A DNA stretch of 64,000 nt from Zopfochytrium polystomum (lineage: Eukaryota; Chytridiomycota; Chytridiomycetes; Chytridiales; Chytridiaceae): assembly GCA_025765615.1 (NCBI GenBank), contig JAIVFJ010000051.1, positions 186,001 to 250,000 on the forward strand, given 5' to 3'. Positions 1 through 11,900 of the stretch are shown here, piece after piece. How positions within the stretch are numbered: the stretch's first letter is position 1; each line of letters starts with the position of its first letter. The notes under the pieces are model-generated. The model saw only the letters and a list, made by a program, of their open reading frames with translations. It searched no databases and had not been told where the DNA came from. Position numbers and translations under genes: made by a program.

Positions 1-1
1 T

Positions 2-280
2 GTCGATACCTTTACGACGCTTCAGCTTCTTTTGGATGGGGATGGTGCTGGGCGGTCTCGATGGGACTACGATCTGCAACTGCGATCCGGCAGCATCGGG
101 CTGATTGCTGCCTCTGGCGAGAGCTTCTGGCCGGATGATGAGGTGGAGCGCTTTGCCGTCTTGGTCGAAAAAGCAAAGGGCGTCGGAGGCAGGAAGTTGA
201 AAAATCGGAGCAGTGCAAAGATTACAGGCTGCAAAGGTCGCAACGCCGGCGGCCATCCTTGCGATGGCCTAATGGTTTGA
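2..280 (+). CDS. possible 3' end of an unrecognised gene (partial)
   Basis: The frame is open from the window edge for about 92 codons and ends in TGA. Residues such as SIGLIAASGESFWPDDEVER look like ordinary coding sequence rather than low complexity. No family is recognised. If real, the gene begins outside the window and only its C-terminus is here. Several other short frames overlap it on both strands, so the call rests only on openness and composition. Confidence 0.2.
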   Translation, partial: VDTFTTLQLLLDGDGAGRSRWDYDLQLRSGSIGLIAASGESFWPDDEVERFAVLVEKAKGVGGRKLKNRSSAKITGCKGRNAGGHPCDGLMV

Positions 281-829
281 GCGTCGTTTCCGAAAGTTCA
301 AATGTCGGTGAGACAGGGTGATGAACGTGGGGAGTGGTGGTGGCTGACGTCTTCGTCGCGTTGGAGAAGGCGATGGGCCAACGCTGGGCCGCAAGCAGAC
401 ACGGACAAAAATTTTAGAGCGGAACGCGCACCGGCCACTTGTTTCTTGGGACGGCCAGGCGGACGGCTGACCCGCACAAAATGAGAGCAAAGCTCAGAAA
501 AGTTCTGTTCTGTTCTCGCAAGTATGAATAGCTCCCCCAATGCGTCGCACGAGGGATTGGAGTGTGCCCGTGGAACAGGTTTCGGTTCGGACTCTCACCA
601 GATCCTTTCTTTTAGTTTGGCATTGGATTCACAATCCCTTGCGAGAGGAGCGAACCTCGTGTTGAAAATCTTAATGACTGCTTCACCATTATCTCGATTC
701 AAAATCGCTTGCGTTCGGGCACGCGCAAGGCTTCCAGCAGTTCTTTACAAGTAGTAAATGGACGTTTCAAACACACCCCAACTCGGAACAGTTTCGACAT
801 TGAATATATCACTATTGGTGCGGGATCCT
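281..829. other. intergenic, no supported gene
   Basis: Only short overlapping frames without family resemblance are visible. This stretch holds the 3' flank of the minus-strand ATPase gene and the end of the possible partial gene to its left. Confidence 0.4.
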
Positions 830-3800
830 CTAGACACCGTCGTCATCAGTCTTTCTCACCGCGCTGTACCCGCTCAGCCACCTTCGTCGCACTCCAGCGC
901 CCACCAGCCCAAACAACGGACCTCCCGCTGTTATAGACTTGCGAGCCTCGTCCACCCACAACACCGAGCTCGCCAGGCAAACAAGGAACAGCAAATCCGA
1001 AAGTGACAGAGGCTCTGTAAGGAACACAGAGCGCAAGAAGGGAACGTAGACTACAGCGAGTTGACCAAGGACGCAGGCGCCGACCGCCAGATTGAACATC
1101 TTGTTGGAGAACACGCCGATGGCAAAGACAGAGTGTGTCATGGAGCGACAGGCTGCAGCGTTGAACATATCAAAAAATACAAAGCATGTAAAGGTCTGAA
1201 TAGGCTGTTAGAACAGAAGCGAAACGAGACAGTTCAGAATCACCATAGTTGTAGCTCGAGCCGTCACTCCGTGCCCGCTTATCTCGTGATAAAAGACTGA
1301 GAGCGTGCCGATCACGATCACCACTGCGCTTGTAAGCACACGGTTGATGAAGCTTCGCGTTACAATGGTATCATTTTTGTTTCTTGGCGGTTGCTTCATG
1401 ATGTCAGGATCGACTGCTTCAACGCCGAGTGACTGCGCGACGGGCCCGTCGCAGATTATATCTACACAACGACGTAAGAGAATTGGAAAGAAGGATTCGC
1501 GTAACTTACTGATCCAAAGTATCTGCATGGCATTCAAAGGATTTACCATCCCAAAAAGAGTCGAAAGAGCAATCAAAGTCAAAGCAGAGACGCTTGTGCT
1601 CAGTTGGAACCGAAGAAAGTTTTGAATATTGTAAAAAATCGATTTTCCCTCTTCAATCGCGTGCAGGATTGTACCTAAATTGTGAAAGATCAACTAACAG
1701 TTTTCCAAACGAAACAAAATAAAATATACAAAAAACGCACTGAGCTCATCGTCGACCAAAATCATATCGGCTGCCTCCTTCGAAACATCAGTTCCACTTT
1801 TCCCCATGGAAATTCCGATGTCCTAGATGATTTCAAGTGAATGGAGGCACTTCTCGCTTCTCTTCTCCCGATAACTTACCGCCAGCTTCAGTGCCGGCGC
1901 ATCATTCACGCCATCGCCTGTCATTGCAACTATATAACCATTTGACTGAAGGGCACGAACGATTGCCATCTTGTGCTTTGGAGTGGCGCGGTAGAAAACA
2001 TTCACCTGCTCAACAATCGACTCCAGGTTCATGTCGTGCAAAGCGTCAAGCTCTTGTCCAGAGACCATGGACTTGCCAACGGCGCCAAGCGAAATCCCAA
2101 CTTGCTGGGCTATAGCTGCCGCAGTTTCCCCTTGGATTGAAGAACAGTCAGAGTAAGGCGGAACAGCGCCAGAAATAATTTCGCCGGTGATGATTACCAG
2201 AGTCTCCAGTGATCATAATGACGCGAACTCCGCCGCTATTCAGAGTGCTGATACAGTCGCTGACACCAGCACGTGGAGGGTCTTGCATACCAAAGAAGCC
2301 CACAAACGTCAACGCAGTAGGTTCTCTTCCGTATGCACAAAACAAGCATCGGAGGCCCATGTGCGCGACTTCGACAGAGTGAAGCCGAACCTGCTCCCGC
2401 GTTGTGGCGTCAAGAGGGCGAATTTCTCCGTTTGTGCCGTACACGCGCGTGCACTTGCTCAAAACCGCTTCAAATGAGCCCTTTACGAAATAAAGGGTAT
2501 CGCCAGAACCGCTCTCTTCTTTCGCTAGTACCGACATGCATTTGCGCTCAGAGTTGAAAGGCATCTCGGAAATTCGAGTGTAACCCTGCAGCGAATTGCA
2601 CTCATTCGCAAGGCCACTTTGTAACCACCACCCATGAACTTACCTCTCGTTCGTCTCGCAGTCCAGCTCTCCTTCCAAACTCCAAAAGCGCAACTTCAGT
2701 GGGTTGGCCCACGGCATCGCCATTTTCGTCTATCCGTGCATTGTTGCAGAGAAAGCCTGAACGTTCCAGGCTTAGGACAAAGAACGATGAAAGAAACTAA
2801 AATACCGACCTATTCTCGTCAGTAGCTCAATGGATTGAGAAGCCTCGATGTCAACGTTGCCGGAACTGGGGACGTGGCGGACGCGATTCTCTGCAACCGT
2901 AAACCACGCGGTAATGGTCATTTCGTTCCTCGTTATTGTGCCAGTCTTGTCAACGCAGAGGACATTGACACTTCCCAAGGACTCGACGCTGGGTAACTTC
3001 TTGATGATGGCATGCCGTTTTGACATACGCAGCACGCCGAGAGCTAGCGTTACAGTAACAACGATTGGGAGCCCTTCTGGAATAGCGGCCACGGCGAGGC
3101 TAACAGCAATAGTAAACATTTCGAGCAATTTTCGTCCTTGGTAAACTCCAATAATGACAATCAGCACGATAATTCCAAATGAGAGCATCGAAAGCTGCTT
3201 TCCAAGAGTGTCCATGTTATGTTGTAATGGGGTCCTTTTGTCGTCCACCTAATCAGCAAGCTGTCAACAATTGGTTCCGATCCACGAAATGTTACCTCTT
3301 TCATCATCTTGAAAAGTATCCCAATCTCTGTTTCTTTCCCTGTTGCAATGACCACACCAGTGCCATGCCCGTTTCGGATGAGTGTGCCCATAAATCCAAT
3401 GTTGTTGCGTTCAGCAAGAGGCAGCGATTCGCTGTAACTGTCAACAGCGTCAAAACTCTTCTCTCGAGGCCGATTTTCGCCCGTCAGACTGGATTCGTCA
3501 ATCTGCAGGTCAACACATTCCGCGATTCGAACATCGGCCGGTACGCGATCTCCAGTCGAAAATCGAACAATGTCTCCCGGTACTAGTTCGCTCGCGAGTG
3601 ACCGGCGAAGAGAGCCATTTCTGGCATCCCGTTAGCCAAACAAGCGACTAGAGGCGCGTACCTGAGAACGTTGCAGTAATTCGGAACCAGTTTGTTCAGG
3701 GCTTTCAGTGATTTTTCGGACTGGTACTCCTGGACAAACGCGACTTTCGCCGAATTAGCGAGCTGTCGTGAGTCTGAAACAAATCGTACCGGTCACCACG

Positions 3801-4609
3801 ATCAGAATGGCCTAAAGCCGGACGAAAGAATTAGCCAAAAACGGAAGGCTCATGATCGCGCAACAAACCAGTGTTATGCTGACGGCGTCGTCATAGTGAC
3901 CAAACAGAACCGATATAGCGGCTGATCCGAGTAGCAGCAAGATCAGCGGGTTCTTGAATTGTTCCACGAACTTGGTGATCAAAGATTCCTCCTCGTCCGA
4001 TCCCAACTCATTCGGGCCGTGCATTCGGCGACGATATTCGGCTTCAGTCGAAGTCAGTCCATGCGCGAGATCGGTGTTTTGCATCCGACAAACTTCCTGC
4101 ACGTTGCGCGTTGCACAAATCGCACTGCCGGTGACGGTGGTGCTGTTGCCGACGCCGTGAGGTGGGTAATGCGGAGTCTGCGGAGTTCGAGGAGGAGGAG
4201 GGGGAGGAGGTTGCGAGGGCTGAGGAAAGGAAGATGATGGAGAAGAGATCGTCGGAGTGGTTGCGGTCGCGACATTGCGCTGGGATGAGGAGCGGGGATT
4301 GCTTCGTACGCTGCTGTTGCTCGCTGTGCGCGCGAGGGCGAGGCTGCCTAGACTGGTGGCGGCGGCTGTTGGTGAAGCGGGGCCAGCGATCGCGCCGATC
4401 TTGAGTTTAGAGAGCAGGTTCAACGAAGAGTGGGTGGTGCTCGCGCTCGCGCTCCCGCCCGTGACGTTGGCCGGCAAGGCGGAGGTGGCGGAGAACGAGG
4501 GTGATGACGGGGGGGACAGGTGCGCCGCCGCCGCCGCGGGGGACGCGGGAAGGGGCGCTGCTGATCCAACCAGCGAAGCAGCAGGCGACGACGACGACGG
4601 CGACGCCAT
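830..4609 (-). CDS. PMR1: P-type Ca2+/Mn2+-transporting ATPase, SPCA/PMR1 type
   Basis: A P2A-type ATPase that would pump Ca2+ and Mn2+ into the Golgi, supplying the secretory pathway. It is split into several exons by short introns. In order I see an N-terminal cation-ATPase region ([13 protein letters not shown], then [20 protein letters not shown]), the actuator loop motif SLTGE, the M4 motif PEGLP, the phosphorylation motif DKTGT at about 2900, the nucleotide-domain KGSFE, MITGDS, the hinge [12 protein letters not shown] at about 1900, and M5-M10. The C-terminus ([20 protein letters not shown]) matches the SPCA/PMR1 branch rather than SERCA or PMCA. The chosen ATG at 4609 gives an extra Ala/Ser/Pro-rich leader of about 165 residues, including a run of seven prolines, before the conserved start. 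All catalytic motifs are intact. It lies head to head with ERG6 across a 1.35 kb spacer. Confidence 0.95.
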
Positions 4610-5572
4610 CCGCACAATAAATTTTTATTTTGGTGTTTTTTTTTTTTTTTTTTTTTTTTCCTTTTCTTTTCTCTGTTTGATTGATGTTTCACCAAACTTC
4701 CGTTTTGGTTGGATTCCAAACGCGCAAAAGCCTTGGCGCACGCGATCCGACAATCTCAGGGAGGAAGGGTTCAGCTGCTTTTCGATGATACCTGGAAGCT
4801 TCGCGTTGGAGAGAGATGTAGGCAGTTAGACAACCGAAGTGTCGAAAATGCCAATTTCCTGCACGTTTTGTCCAGGACAGAGGTGGAAGGGTTGCTAAGC
4901 ATCAGCTAAGAGCGGTGGTTTTGAGACCGTCGATTTGCCCAGTAGAAGGACAGAAGACAGAGAGACTTTTCAAGAGCGAGCAGTGAGAATACTGTGTCGC
5001 TGGTAACGTTGCATTACTACTCAATAGATGAGGAAGCAAAGTTGAGCGACGAGACTGGTCGACAAAACATCAGGAAAGCTCTTGCGCATTTTTTTTTTTC
5101 TTTCTTTTTTCCTTTCTTTCCACGTAAAATCTTGTGGAGCAGGTCAATTAACGTTTGCCAACTAGGATGTGGAGCATTATCGCCTGGCACTCGCCGGCAA
5201 ACTGCCTCCAAACCTTGCAAATACCTCGAGGTGGCTTGCCAGAGGCGACTGATTGACCCATGTTCGTGAGAAAAATTTAATGACTGGTAGTGTATAGACA
5301 CGCCCAGATTTGAGTTAATCAAGTCGGGGTGGATATTTAAAAGAGGGAGCAGCGGCGGGCTGTGCGCTTTGTGGATTGAAGGAGTCCGCCCGAATCATTC
5401 GAACTCCCGCAACTTAGCAGCTTAGCAGTCGCGCTTGCCCGGTGTTCCGACCACCAGTCTCTCGCCACGGTCCAGCCCGGTGTAGTTGAACGCGACAGCC
5501 AGCACGATCGCAGTGGGGAATGCTTGAGCGGCGCGATGGCGCCCGCCCGCCCGCCAATCCCCAAAAAAGGAA

Positions 5573-5611
5573 ACAGATCCAGACAGATCAGACAGATCAG
5601 ACAGATCAGAC
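5573..5611. repeat. tandem repeat of a 10-nt CAGACAGATC-like unit
   Basis: About four imperfect copies of AGACAGATC lie head to tail in the PMR1/ERG6 spacer. Confidence 0.8.
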
Positions 5612-5724
5612 TGCCCCGACCGAAGGAAGACAGCAGCATGAAAATCGCAAACTGCGTGGGACGCCCCCCACAGAGCACAAATCTGTGTTTGAGAGTGACA
5701 GACAGCATTGACCATTATTGCCTC

Positions 5725-5764
5725 CACCCACCCACCCACCCACCCAGCCACCCACCCAGCCACC
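5725..5764. repeat. CCCA microsatellite
   Basis: Imperfect (CCCA)n with interspersed CCAG, about 40 bp long, roughly 200 bp upstream of the ERG6 start. Confidence 0.85.
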
Positions 5765-5958
5765 CCGCGATCGCGATCGTGAGACAGACAGACAGACGGC
5801 GAGACGAGACAGACACAACACCAACCTGTGAATTCTTGGGGAGAAGGTCCCCCATTGTAAGCGATTCAACAACAAACAATAGGAACCAAAAAAAAAAAAA
5901 AAAAAAAAAAAAGTGACAAAAAAGCACAAAACAAACGAACATCCATCCGCTCTCCACG

Positions 5959-5981
5959 ATGCCGTCGCAGTCGCCGTCCCC

Positions 5982-6032
<51 letters not shown>

Positions 6033-7549
6033 CCGCACTGTTTCCCGCGTGGTGACGTACTCGGACCCCAACAGGCCCGTCCCAAAGGCCGACTCCCAAC
6101 GAGGACAATCTCATCACCAGCTTGCGCAAAAAGGCCAAGGACGCGAACGCGTACAAGGCCGCCGTCGACGACTACCTGAAGAACTGGGAGGCCGACAAGC
6201 GCAACCTCGCCAACACTGAGGACGCAACAGAGGAGCGCAGACTGCACTCAAAGACCTACACCAACGCGTTTTACGACCTGGTCACTGATTTCTACGAATA
6301 TGGCAAGTATTGGGTCAGTTGGACAATGCTGAACCCTTGCCGCTTTTAGGCTGGGGCCGCTCCTTCCACTTCGCCCGCATGTTCAAGGACAGCTCTTTCC
6401 ACCAAAACCTTGCCCGCCACGAGAGCTTTCTCGCCCTCAAGCTCGGCCTGAAGCCCGGCATGAGAGTTCTCGATTGTGGCTGCGGTGTCGGTAAGTTGGA
6501 CCGTGGTTCTTGTAGGATAGTTGCTCTGAAGCAGAATAACACAACAAAAAACCAAACAAAAAAGGCGGTCCCTTGCGCGAAATCGCAAAGCTCACCGGCG
6601 CCCACATCACCGGCATCAACAACAACGAGTACCAAGTCAAGCGCACAATCATCCTCGCGGCAAAAGCTGGCCTCTCCAAGCTGTGCACCGCGGTGCAAGG
6701 CGACTTTTGCGACATGCAGTTCGCAAACGGCTCCTTTGACGCCGCGTACGGCATCGAGGCGACGCTGCACGCCCCGCGGCTGGAGGACGTTTACGGAGAA
6801 ATTTTCCGCGTGCTCAAACCGGGCAGGCTTGTTTGCAAACTATGAGTGGTGCACGACCGAAAAGTACGAGGAGGCAGACCTGAAGCTTAAAAAGATTGTG
6901 CATCTTGTGGAGGAGGGGAACAGCGTCGCAAAGTTTTACACAATCCCAGAGTGCATTCAGGTTTGTTGTGGTCTTGCTGTGTTTTAAAAAATTTGTGGGG
7001 CAACGCTTCTGCCCATGAGTGGCTGCTTTCATTCGTGCTAAAGGCGCTTATGCACTCAACAGGCGCTGAAGAATGTTGGGTTTGATATTGTCGAGTTCAA
7101 AGACCTTGCCGACAATGACGACATTGACGGTGACGCCCTTAACCCGTGGTACGAACCGCTGGTTGGAAGCTACAATCTATTCGATGTTTCTCAGTGGTGC
7201 CGCACACCGCTTGGCCGAACGTACGCACAAGGAAGGAGGAAGGAAATATTTTGCTCATTATATTACCCCTGTTCCTTTCTACACCAGCATCACAGATACC
7301 ATGGTTAGCATTCTCGAGTTCCTTCGAATTGCTCCACCGGGCACGAGCAAGGTCTCCAGGCTGCTAAACTCTGCCTGCTGACAACCTCGTTCTCGCTGGC
7401 AAGGAAAAGGTTTTCACGCCAATGTTCTTCTTTCTGGTTCGCAAGCCCATTACCGCCGCTTTGTGAGTTGTGTTTAGAGAACGCCGGTTATTTGGGTATT
7501 TGTTCTTTCTTTTTGCAGCCCGAGCGCTGCTCTCTTCTTTTGTAACTGA
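5959..7549 (+). CDS. ERG6: sterol 24-C-methyltransferase
   Basis: Transfers a methyl group from S-adenosylmethionine to C24 of zymosterol-type sterols, the step that marks fungal sterols, normally at the ER and lipid droplets. Visible features are the N-terminal region NAYKAAVDDYLKNWEADKR, the signature VTDFYEYG...WGRSFHFARM, SAM motif I (LDCGCGVGG across a splice), AIEATLHAP-like EATLHAP, YEWCTTEKY and the C-terminal KVFTPMFFFLVRKP. Introns are inferred at 6303-6349 (GC-AG), 6491-6564, 6961-7062, 7221-7287 and perhaps 7463-7518. The conserved protein is spread over shifted frames at three places: near 6090, at 6825 inside the KPGG motif, and near 7375. Each shift equals one extra base. Conservation is otherwise strong, so the gene is probably functional and the breaks sequencing errors. 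The frame stops at 7466 if unspliced, or at 7549 if the last intron is used. The start at 5959 with its serine run is the weakest part. Confidence 0.93.
5983..6030 (+). repeat. (TCG)16 microsatellite coding for polyserine
   Basis: Sixteen TCG codons in a row near the ERG6 start encode a serine run. Such a tract can vary in length. The opposite strand gives a poly-Asp or poly-Arg frame, which is only a shadow. Confidence 0.9.
6303..6349 (+). other. non-canonical GC-AG intron in ERG6
   Basis: The conserved YEYGWG motif is restored only if the intron starts with GCAAGT and ends with TTTTAG, leaving TAT G and GC TGG GGC in phase. No GT donor nearby gives the right phase. The intron is 47 nt. Confidence 0.75.
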
Positions 7550-8237
7550 AAGCCGCAAGAATGAAAATTGGGAATACACTGTGAGAAAGGTCCAACTGTT
7601 CACAGAACGGGACCTGGCCTGCCAGAAACAGAAATAAACTGTCAGAGGCGTCGGTTGTTGCTGAAGCTATTTTGGCGCTCGCTTGAAAATGCTCAGAAGG
7701 AGCTGTCGCTGACGGTGACGATTGGGTAGCTGGAGGAGCTATAAAGCTTCACGCATCGCGCAGCGTGCAACCAGCTCCCTGCTGCGAAGCTTGGCACCGT
7801 ACGTGGACTTTTTGGATGCGTTCTTTTCGACACAAATGCAGCTGTTAGAGGACGCTAAGTATTTCCTCCGCTCGCGCAAAACACGCAGTTTAAGGGGTTC
7901 AAGGACAATTTTAACTCGAAATCGTCCACGGCCGTATGCGAGAGCATGCTCCTGAACACCTGTATGCAACTGTTGCTTTTTTCCTCTTACGTTTTAGAAT
8001 TACCTTTCGCCCCAACCACGTTTGTGAACCACAACTGACGCACCATCTTTTCCCGCTCTCCAGGCAGAAATACCGTCGCGGCCCTTATTTTCACTGCCCT
8101 GTATGTCGCGCAAGTGATTTTGAGGAAGCCGTCGATGATCGTCCACGCGGCGTCACTGTCTGAGCTTTTGCGGTGCGTTATTGACCGGCTGAGCAGCAAT
8201 TCAGCAACCAGCAGCGTGGTGTTTCTCGACGCGTGAA
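7519..8237 (+). CDS. unrecognised coding-looking stretch, frame-broken, ends with a TM-like helix
   Basis: After a good intron end (TTTTTGCAG at 7518) comes coding-looking sequence: SRKNENWEYTVRKVQLFTER, then SEASVVAEAILALA, then LAPYVDFLDAFFSTQMQLLE and EDAKYFLRSRKTQFKGF. A probable 90-nt intron (GTATGC...CCAG, ending about 8071) leads to TVAALIFTALYVAQVILRKP, a plausible membrane helix, and a stop near 8237. The reading frame changes at least three times, mostly by one base. It could be a separate gene or a C-terminal extension of ERG6, because only a 56-nt intron separates the two. I do not recognise the family. The helical character is clear but the exact protein is not. Confidence 0.35.
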
Positions 8238-8993
8238 AGCAGAATTTTTATTTACCCTGGCGCCAACTCCCGACTCAACACCTGCATCGCTCCCTTTCAA
8301 TTGCTGTACAGTACATTGCCCAAGTCTCGCCTTCGGTCTCAACTCTGCCTATCCGAGTGCAGACACTCTAATGCGTGAGCCGACCATTCGGTGGCAGTCC
8401 TCTGATTCCGTTGAAAAACGTGAGTCAAACTTTTTTTTTTTTTTTTTTTTTCCACCTTACCGCCTCCACCCACCAACTGGAGCACCGAAGCAAGCATCCA
8501 AGTACTCCAAGATCCTTAATTACTCTCGGTCTGATTGGAAGTTGCCCTGTTCTGCTGGCCTTCAAGAAATTCGTCAACCAAACGCACGTTGGACACTTCC
8601 GCCTCCTCCTCTGCTAACGAAACCGGCGGACCGTTGCCTCACAGGAGAGTTTCGCCAGTCTAGTGCTATTTGTCTCTTTACAACTTCGTCCTCCAAAACT
8701 GTGTGCTTTGGCTCCGTTTTTCGTTCGTTTGGCCTTTACCACTCTGCTCTTCTCGTTTTAGAACTATCTTGTACACTCGCTGCCCACTCGCTGCCCTTCA
8801 GTAGCCTGCCTCAAAGCTTCGTTCCACCTTTGACTCCATACCTCAACTCAAACTGCCGCTCCGCCCGCCCCGCCACAAACTCTCAACACATCTACCGCAT
8901 AGCACCAAACCTCTTCACTGGAACGGTGGGTTGAAACTGAAACTTCACTTCCAGAAACCGCTTTACAGGACGTGCTTCATTCATTTGCAGTTG
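8238..8993. other. unresolved stretch with an intron-like donor and poly-T tract
   Basis: A GTGAGT donor-like site at 8420 is followed by a 21-nt poly-T tract (8431-8451). The open frames on either side (for example PRSLITLGLIGSCPVLLAFK) could be exon pieces, but no family is recognised and no consistent gene model could be built. Confidence 0.3.
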
Positions 8994-11900
8994 TCATTTG
9001 CTCTCAAGAGTGGGCTGGGGGGCGTTTGCTGGTGGTGGCGCTGACAAAAATAGACTGGAATAGAAACTAGTATGAATAAGCCAGCGTTAGTTGCAATGCA
9101 CATGAGGAAGCAGGACTTACCTAGCCATCGATTGATTGACCTTCTGCTTGGAACAAATATCTTCAATCATTAAGCGCCGGGCAGTTTGGCTGTTACAAAA
9201 CATTGAGCTGCGAGACCAGATGAGACCAATTTACTCACGGTTTCCGATATCCTCCCTTGACGCTTCTGCAGTGCAGATGCGCGTATATAGCGGTGACGCG
9301 TACCAAGACTCCAACGGTGTGCCTACTGACGACCATTCCATCGCTCAGCGGTCCAAACGCCAAGGTAGTTCCGCTCAACGCTGTCCACTCATCCTCTGCA
9401 GATGCCGCAGCGAGCCCAGCCGCCACAATCGCTCCGCGTCCAAATATTCGAACGACGTACAGTCCGGGAGTGGCAAGCGCCTGCGGTTGCACCAAGATGC
9501 AGATGTGCGGACCCCCACAACTAGCGTGCGCCGAACTGGAGGTGGGTTTACTCGCGCTTGCGCTTGCTGGTGCTGCCATGGGGCCTAAAATCCGACCCAG
9601 CAAGCGCCGCCAGTATCCGGGATCCTCGGGCGATCCCCGAACAGCCTGGTGCTCAACCCAGATAACCGCCACAAGGTTGTCGCCTGCGACCTTGGACAAC
9701 GCAGTCAATTTTGCCCCTGAATCCTGTCCGACCAACCCGACCGGCGAGTGGAACACCACCTCAATTGTGCGACTGGCAAAGTACGTTGCCGATGTTGCAA
9801 CGGTTGGAGTGAGTCCGCCGAGGAAGCCACGATGAGGGTTCGGCTCGGAAAGGGAAACGTTCCATCCCATTGTCTGCAGGAATATATCAAAGTCCGGTGG
9901 GGTTTGGGATTCAAGAATAGTGGACAGCGTGTCGGAGGGATCTGTGGTAGGTAAAACTGTGATGGCGATGCATTCCCGCCTAAAATTGTTCAGTGTTAAG
10001 TTGAATAATGAAAAGAAGGGTTGGGTTATTTTTACCACTATCCACTTACTCTGGTAACGAGTCGCATTTTTCCAAGTCTTTCAACAAACTCTCGGTGATG
10101 GGCAGTGGACGGAGTTTTTCCCTATAATCCACGTGAAGATAGCCAATGTGTGCAAGGAAGAGGCGGAAGGTGGTAGATGATAATAATGGATTCATTCTGT
10201 CGATGGGTAGCGGCGGAAGGACCTTTGTGTCATCCAGCATTGGTCCGCACCTTATTAATCAAAATAAATTATCTGCGGGATACGTCGTCGAAGCGCCCAC
10301 CTTTCCGCTCGGTTCCAACTCGCCTCCTCCAAAACAGCGTGCCGTTTGGTCACGGTCTTGATCTTTTCAAAACTGGGCGACCCGCTTGCCAGTGTTTCCA
10401 GGGTTGGTATAGCTCCTTCGGATTCGTTGTGGGCTTTTACAGTCAAAATCGAGCTATTCGGGGGCAATTGAGGTGCGCTGCGAGGGCGGACACTGAACGG
10501 TTTATACGACCGACGGTCCATTTTCGGTCCTAATGGTGCTGCGTGGATGGAATTGTGGGAAGACGTTGACATTGCGGACGCAGGTCTGCGAGGAGTCTCC
10601 AGAGGAGGGTGAAGAAGTTCTTGGGATGCAGAGCGAGTGTGACCGCCACCCTGAGTTTCTTGTATGGAGGATTGTTGATCTGGTTGTGGATGGGCATGAA
10701 GAAGGTTGTGGTGCGTTAGGAGTGCTTTCCGACGCAGTTTGTCTGCCTGAAGCTCGCTGCTGCGAAGGTGGGAGGGAGCGGAGGATGGACGAAGGGTGCG
10801 TAGACGCCCACTCGGAGTGGCCGACTCTGGGGGGGAAGTCGCGACATTTTGGGCGAAAGATCTGCTGTTCGATAAAGAACCGACTTCTGACATCGAAAGG
10901 GTTGGATCGTCCGTCGGGGAAGTGACAGAGAGTTGGACTGATGGCTGAGAGACTTGGAGAGATGAGCCTTCACTGCTGGCACTAGAGGTCGGTGTGCTCG
11001 AGTCCTGAACCGAAGGTGGGCAAAGACTGTTCGAAGTTGGAGACTTTTCCTCCAAGTACCGTAAAGATGTCTTCCAGGCATACTTTCCAGTGAAATCACG
11101 AAGCACAAGGATTAGATTCGCTCCACTAGAGTGCCTCCTCTGACTTTGGTCTGCTGGCTCTTGTGCCCACTCAGGTTGCTCCACCATTCCAATAATCACT
11201 CTTCCATCATACGCAAAGTACCTCAAATATTTCCCAATGTCCGAGCTCTGTGAAGAATTTTCCTTCAGCATATTCTGTCGTTTCTCCAAGATCCTCTTTG
11301 CCTCGGAAACTTCGTCCCATAGTGTACTCAGCCGACTCACTCCAGCCCCAGCAGCCGCCGGAGGAAAGTTTCCCAGGTAGTTCGATATTTGAGAGAGCCC
11401 AATTTCCGCCGCAGCCTTTATCGTTACCTGCGAGGTCAGCACTGCGAAGGTGGGTAGTCCCAACCCACCATCACGCGTTCCGGTGCTGACTGCGGTGGCG
11501 TTTGTGGAATTCATCATCGATGGACCCCCGCTTGTTTTGGCCGCATCATTGTGAATAGTCATTGTAGAGCTTGCAGAACTACTTCCAGGACCAGGCAGGT
11601 TCAAAAGGACTGGAGATAGCAGACCCGCGTTTGCTGCTGCATTTAATAATGCAGATCCTGCCGATGAAGCACTGGCCCCAACCACAATTGATCCTCGTGC
11701 CCGTAAAAATAAGCGAGGGTGCCGTCCTTTTCTCGCCGAAGAGCTAGAGGAACCCGATGATCCGGAAAGGCTTGATCCACCACCAGCTCCTGCGCTTGTT
11801 CCAGACCGTTCTGAGCTGCCGGCAACCATGTTCGCAAAGTGGTTGGCGATGGCTGAGGCCGTAGTACTACCGATGCTTGCTGTGGATGGCCGGTCAGTTG

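Larger units (their letters stand above)
4610..5958. promoter_or_regulatory. divergent spacer between PMR1 and ERG6, rich in simple repeats
   Basis: This 1.35 kb spacer separates two divergently transcribed genes and must hold both promoters. It contains a 24-nt poly-T tract at 4636-4659 just upstream of the ATPase start, a T-rich tract near 5090-5125, an AGACAGATC-type repeat, a CCCA repeat and a 25-nt poly-A tract at 5888-5912. No conserved open frame is visible. Specific factor sites cannot be assigned by eye. Confidence 0.5.

Noticed and set aside
5715..6247. Minus-strand frames with poly-Asp or poly-Arg runs
   Set aside because: They are shadows of the (TCG)n microsatellite and its flanks; the plus strand carries conserved ERG6.
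10533..10925. 130-codon plus-strand frame inside RALGAPB
   Set aside because: It lies opposite a conserved exon of RALGAPB and has no domain of its own.
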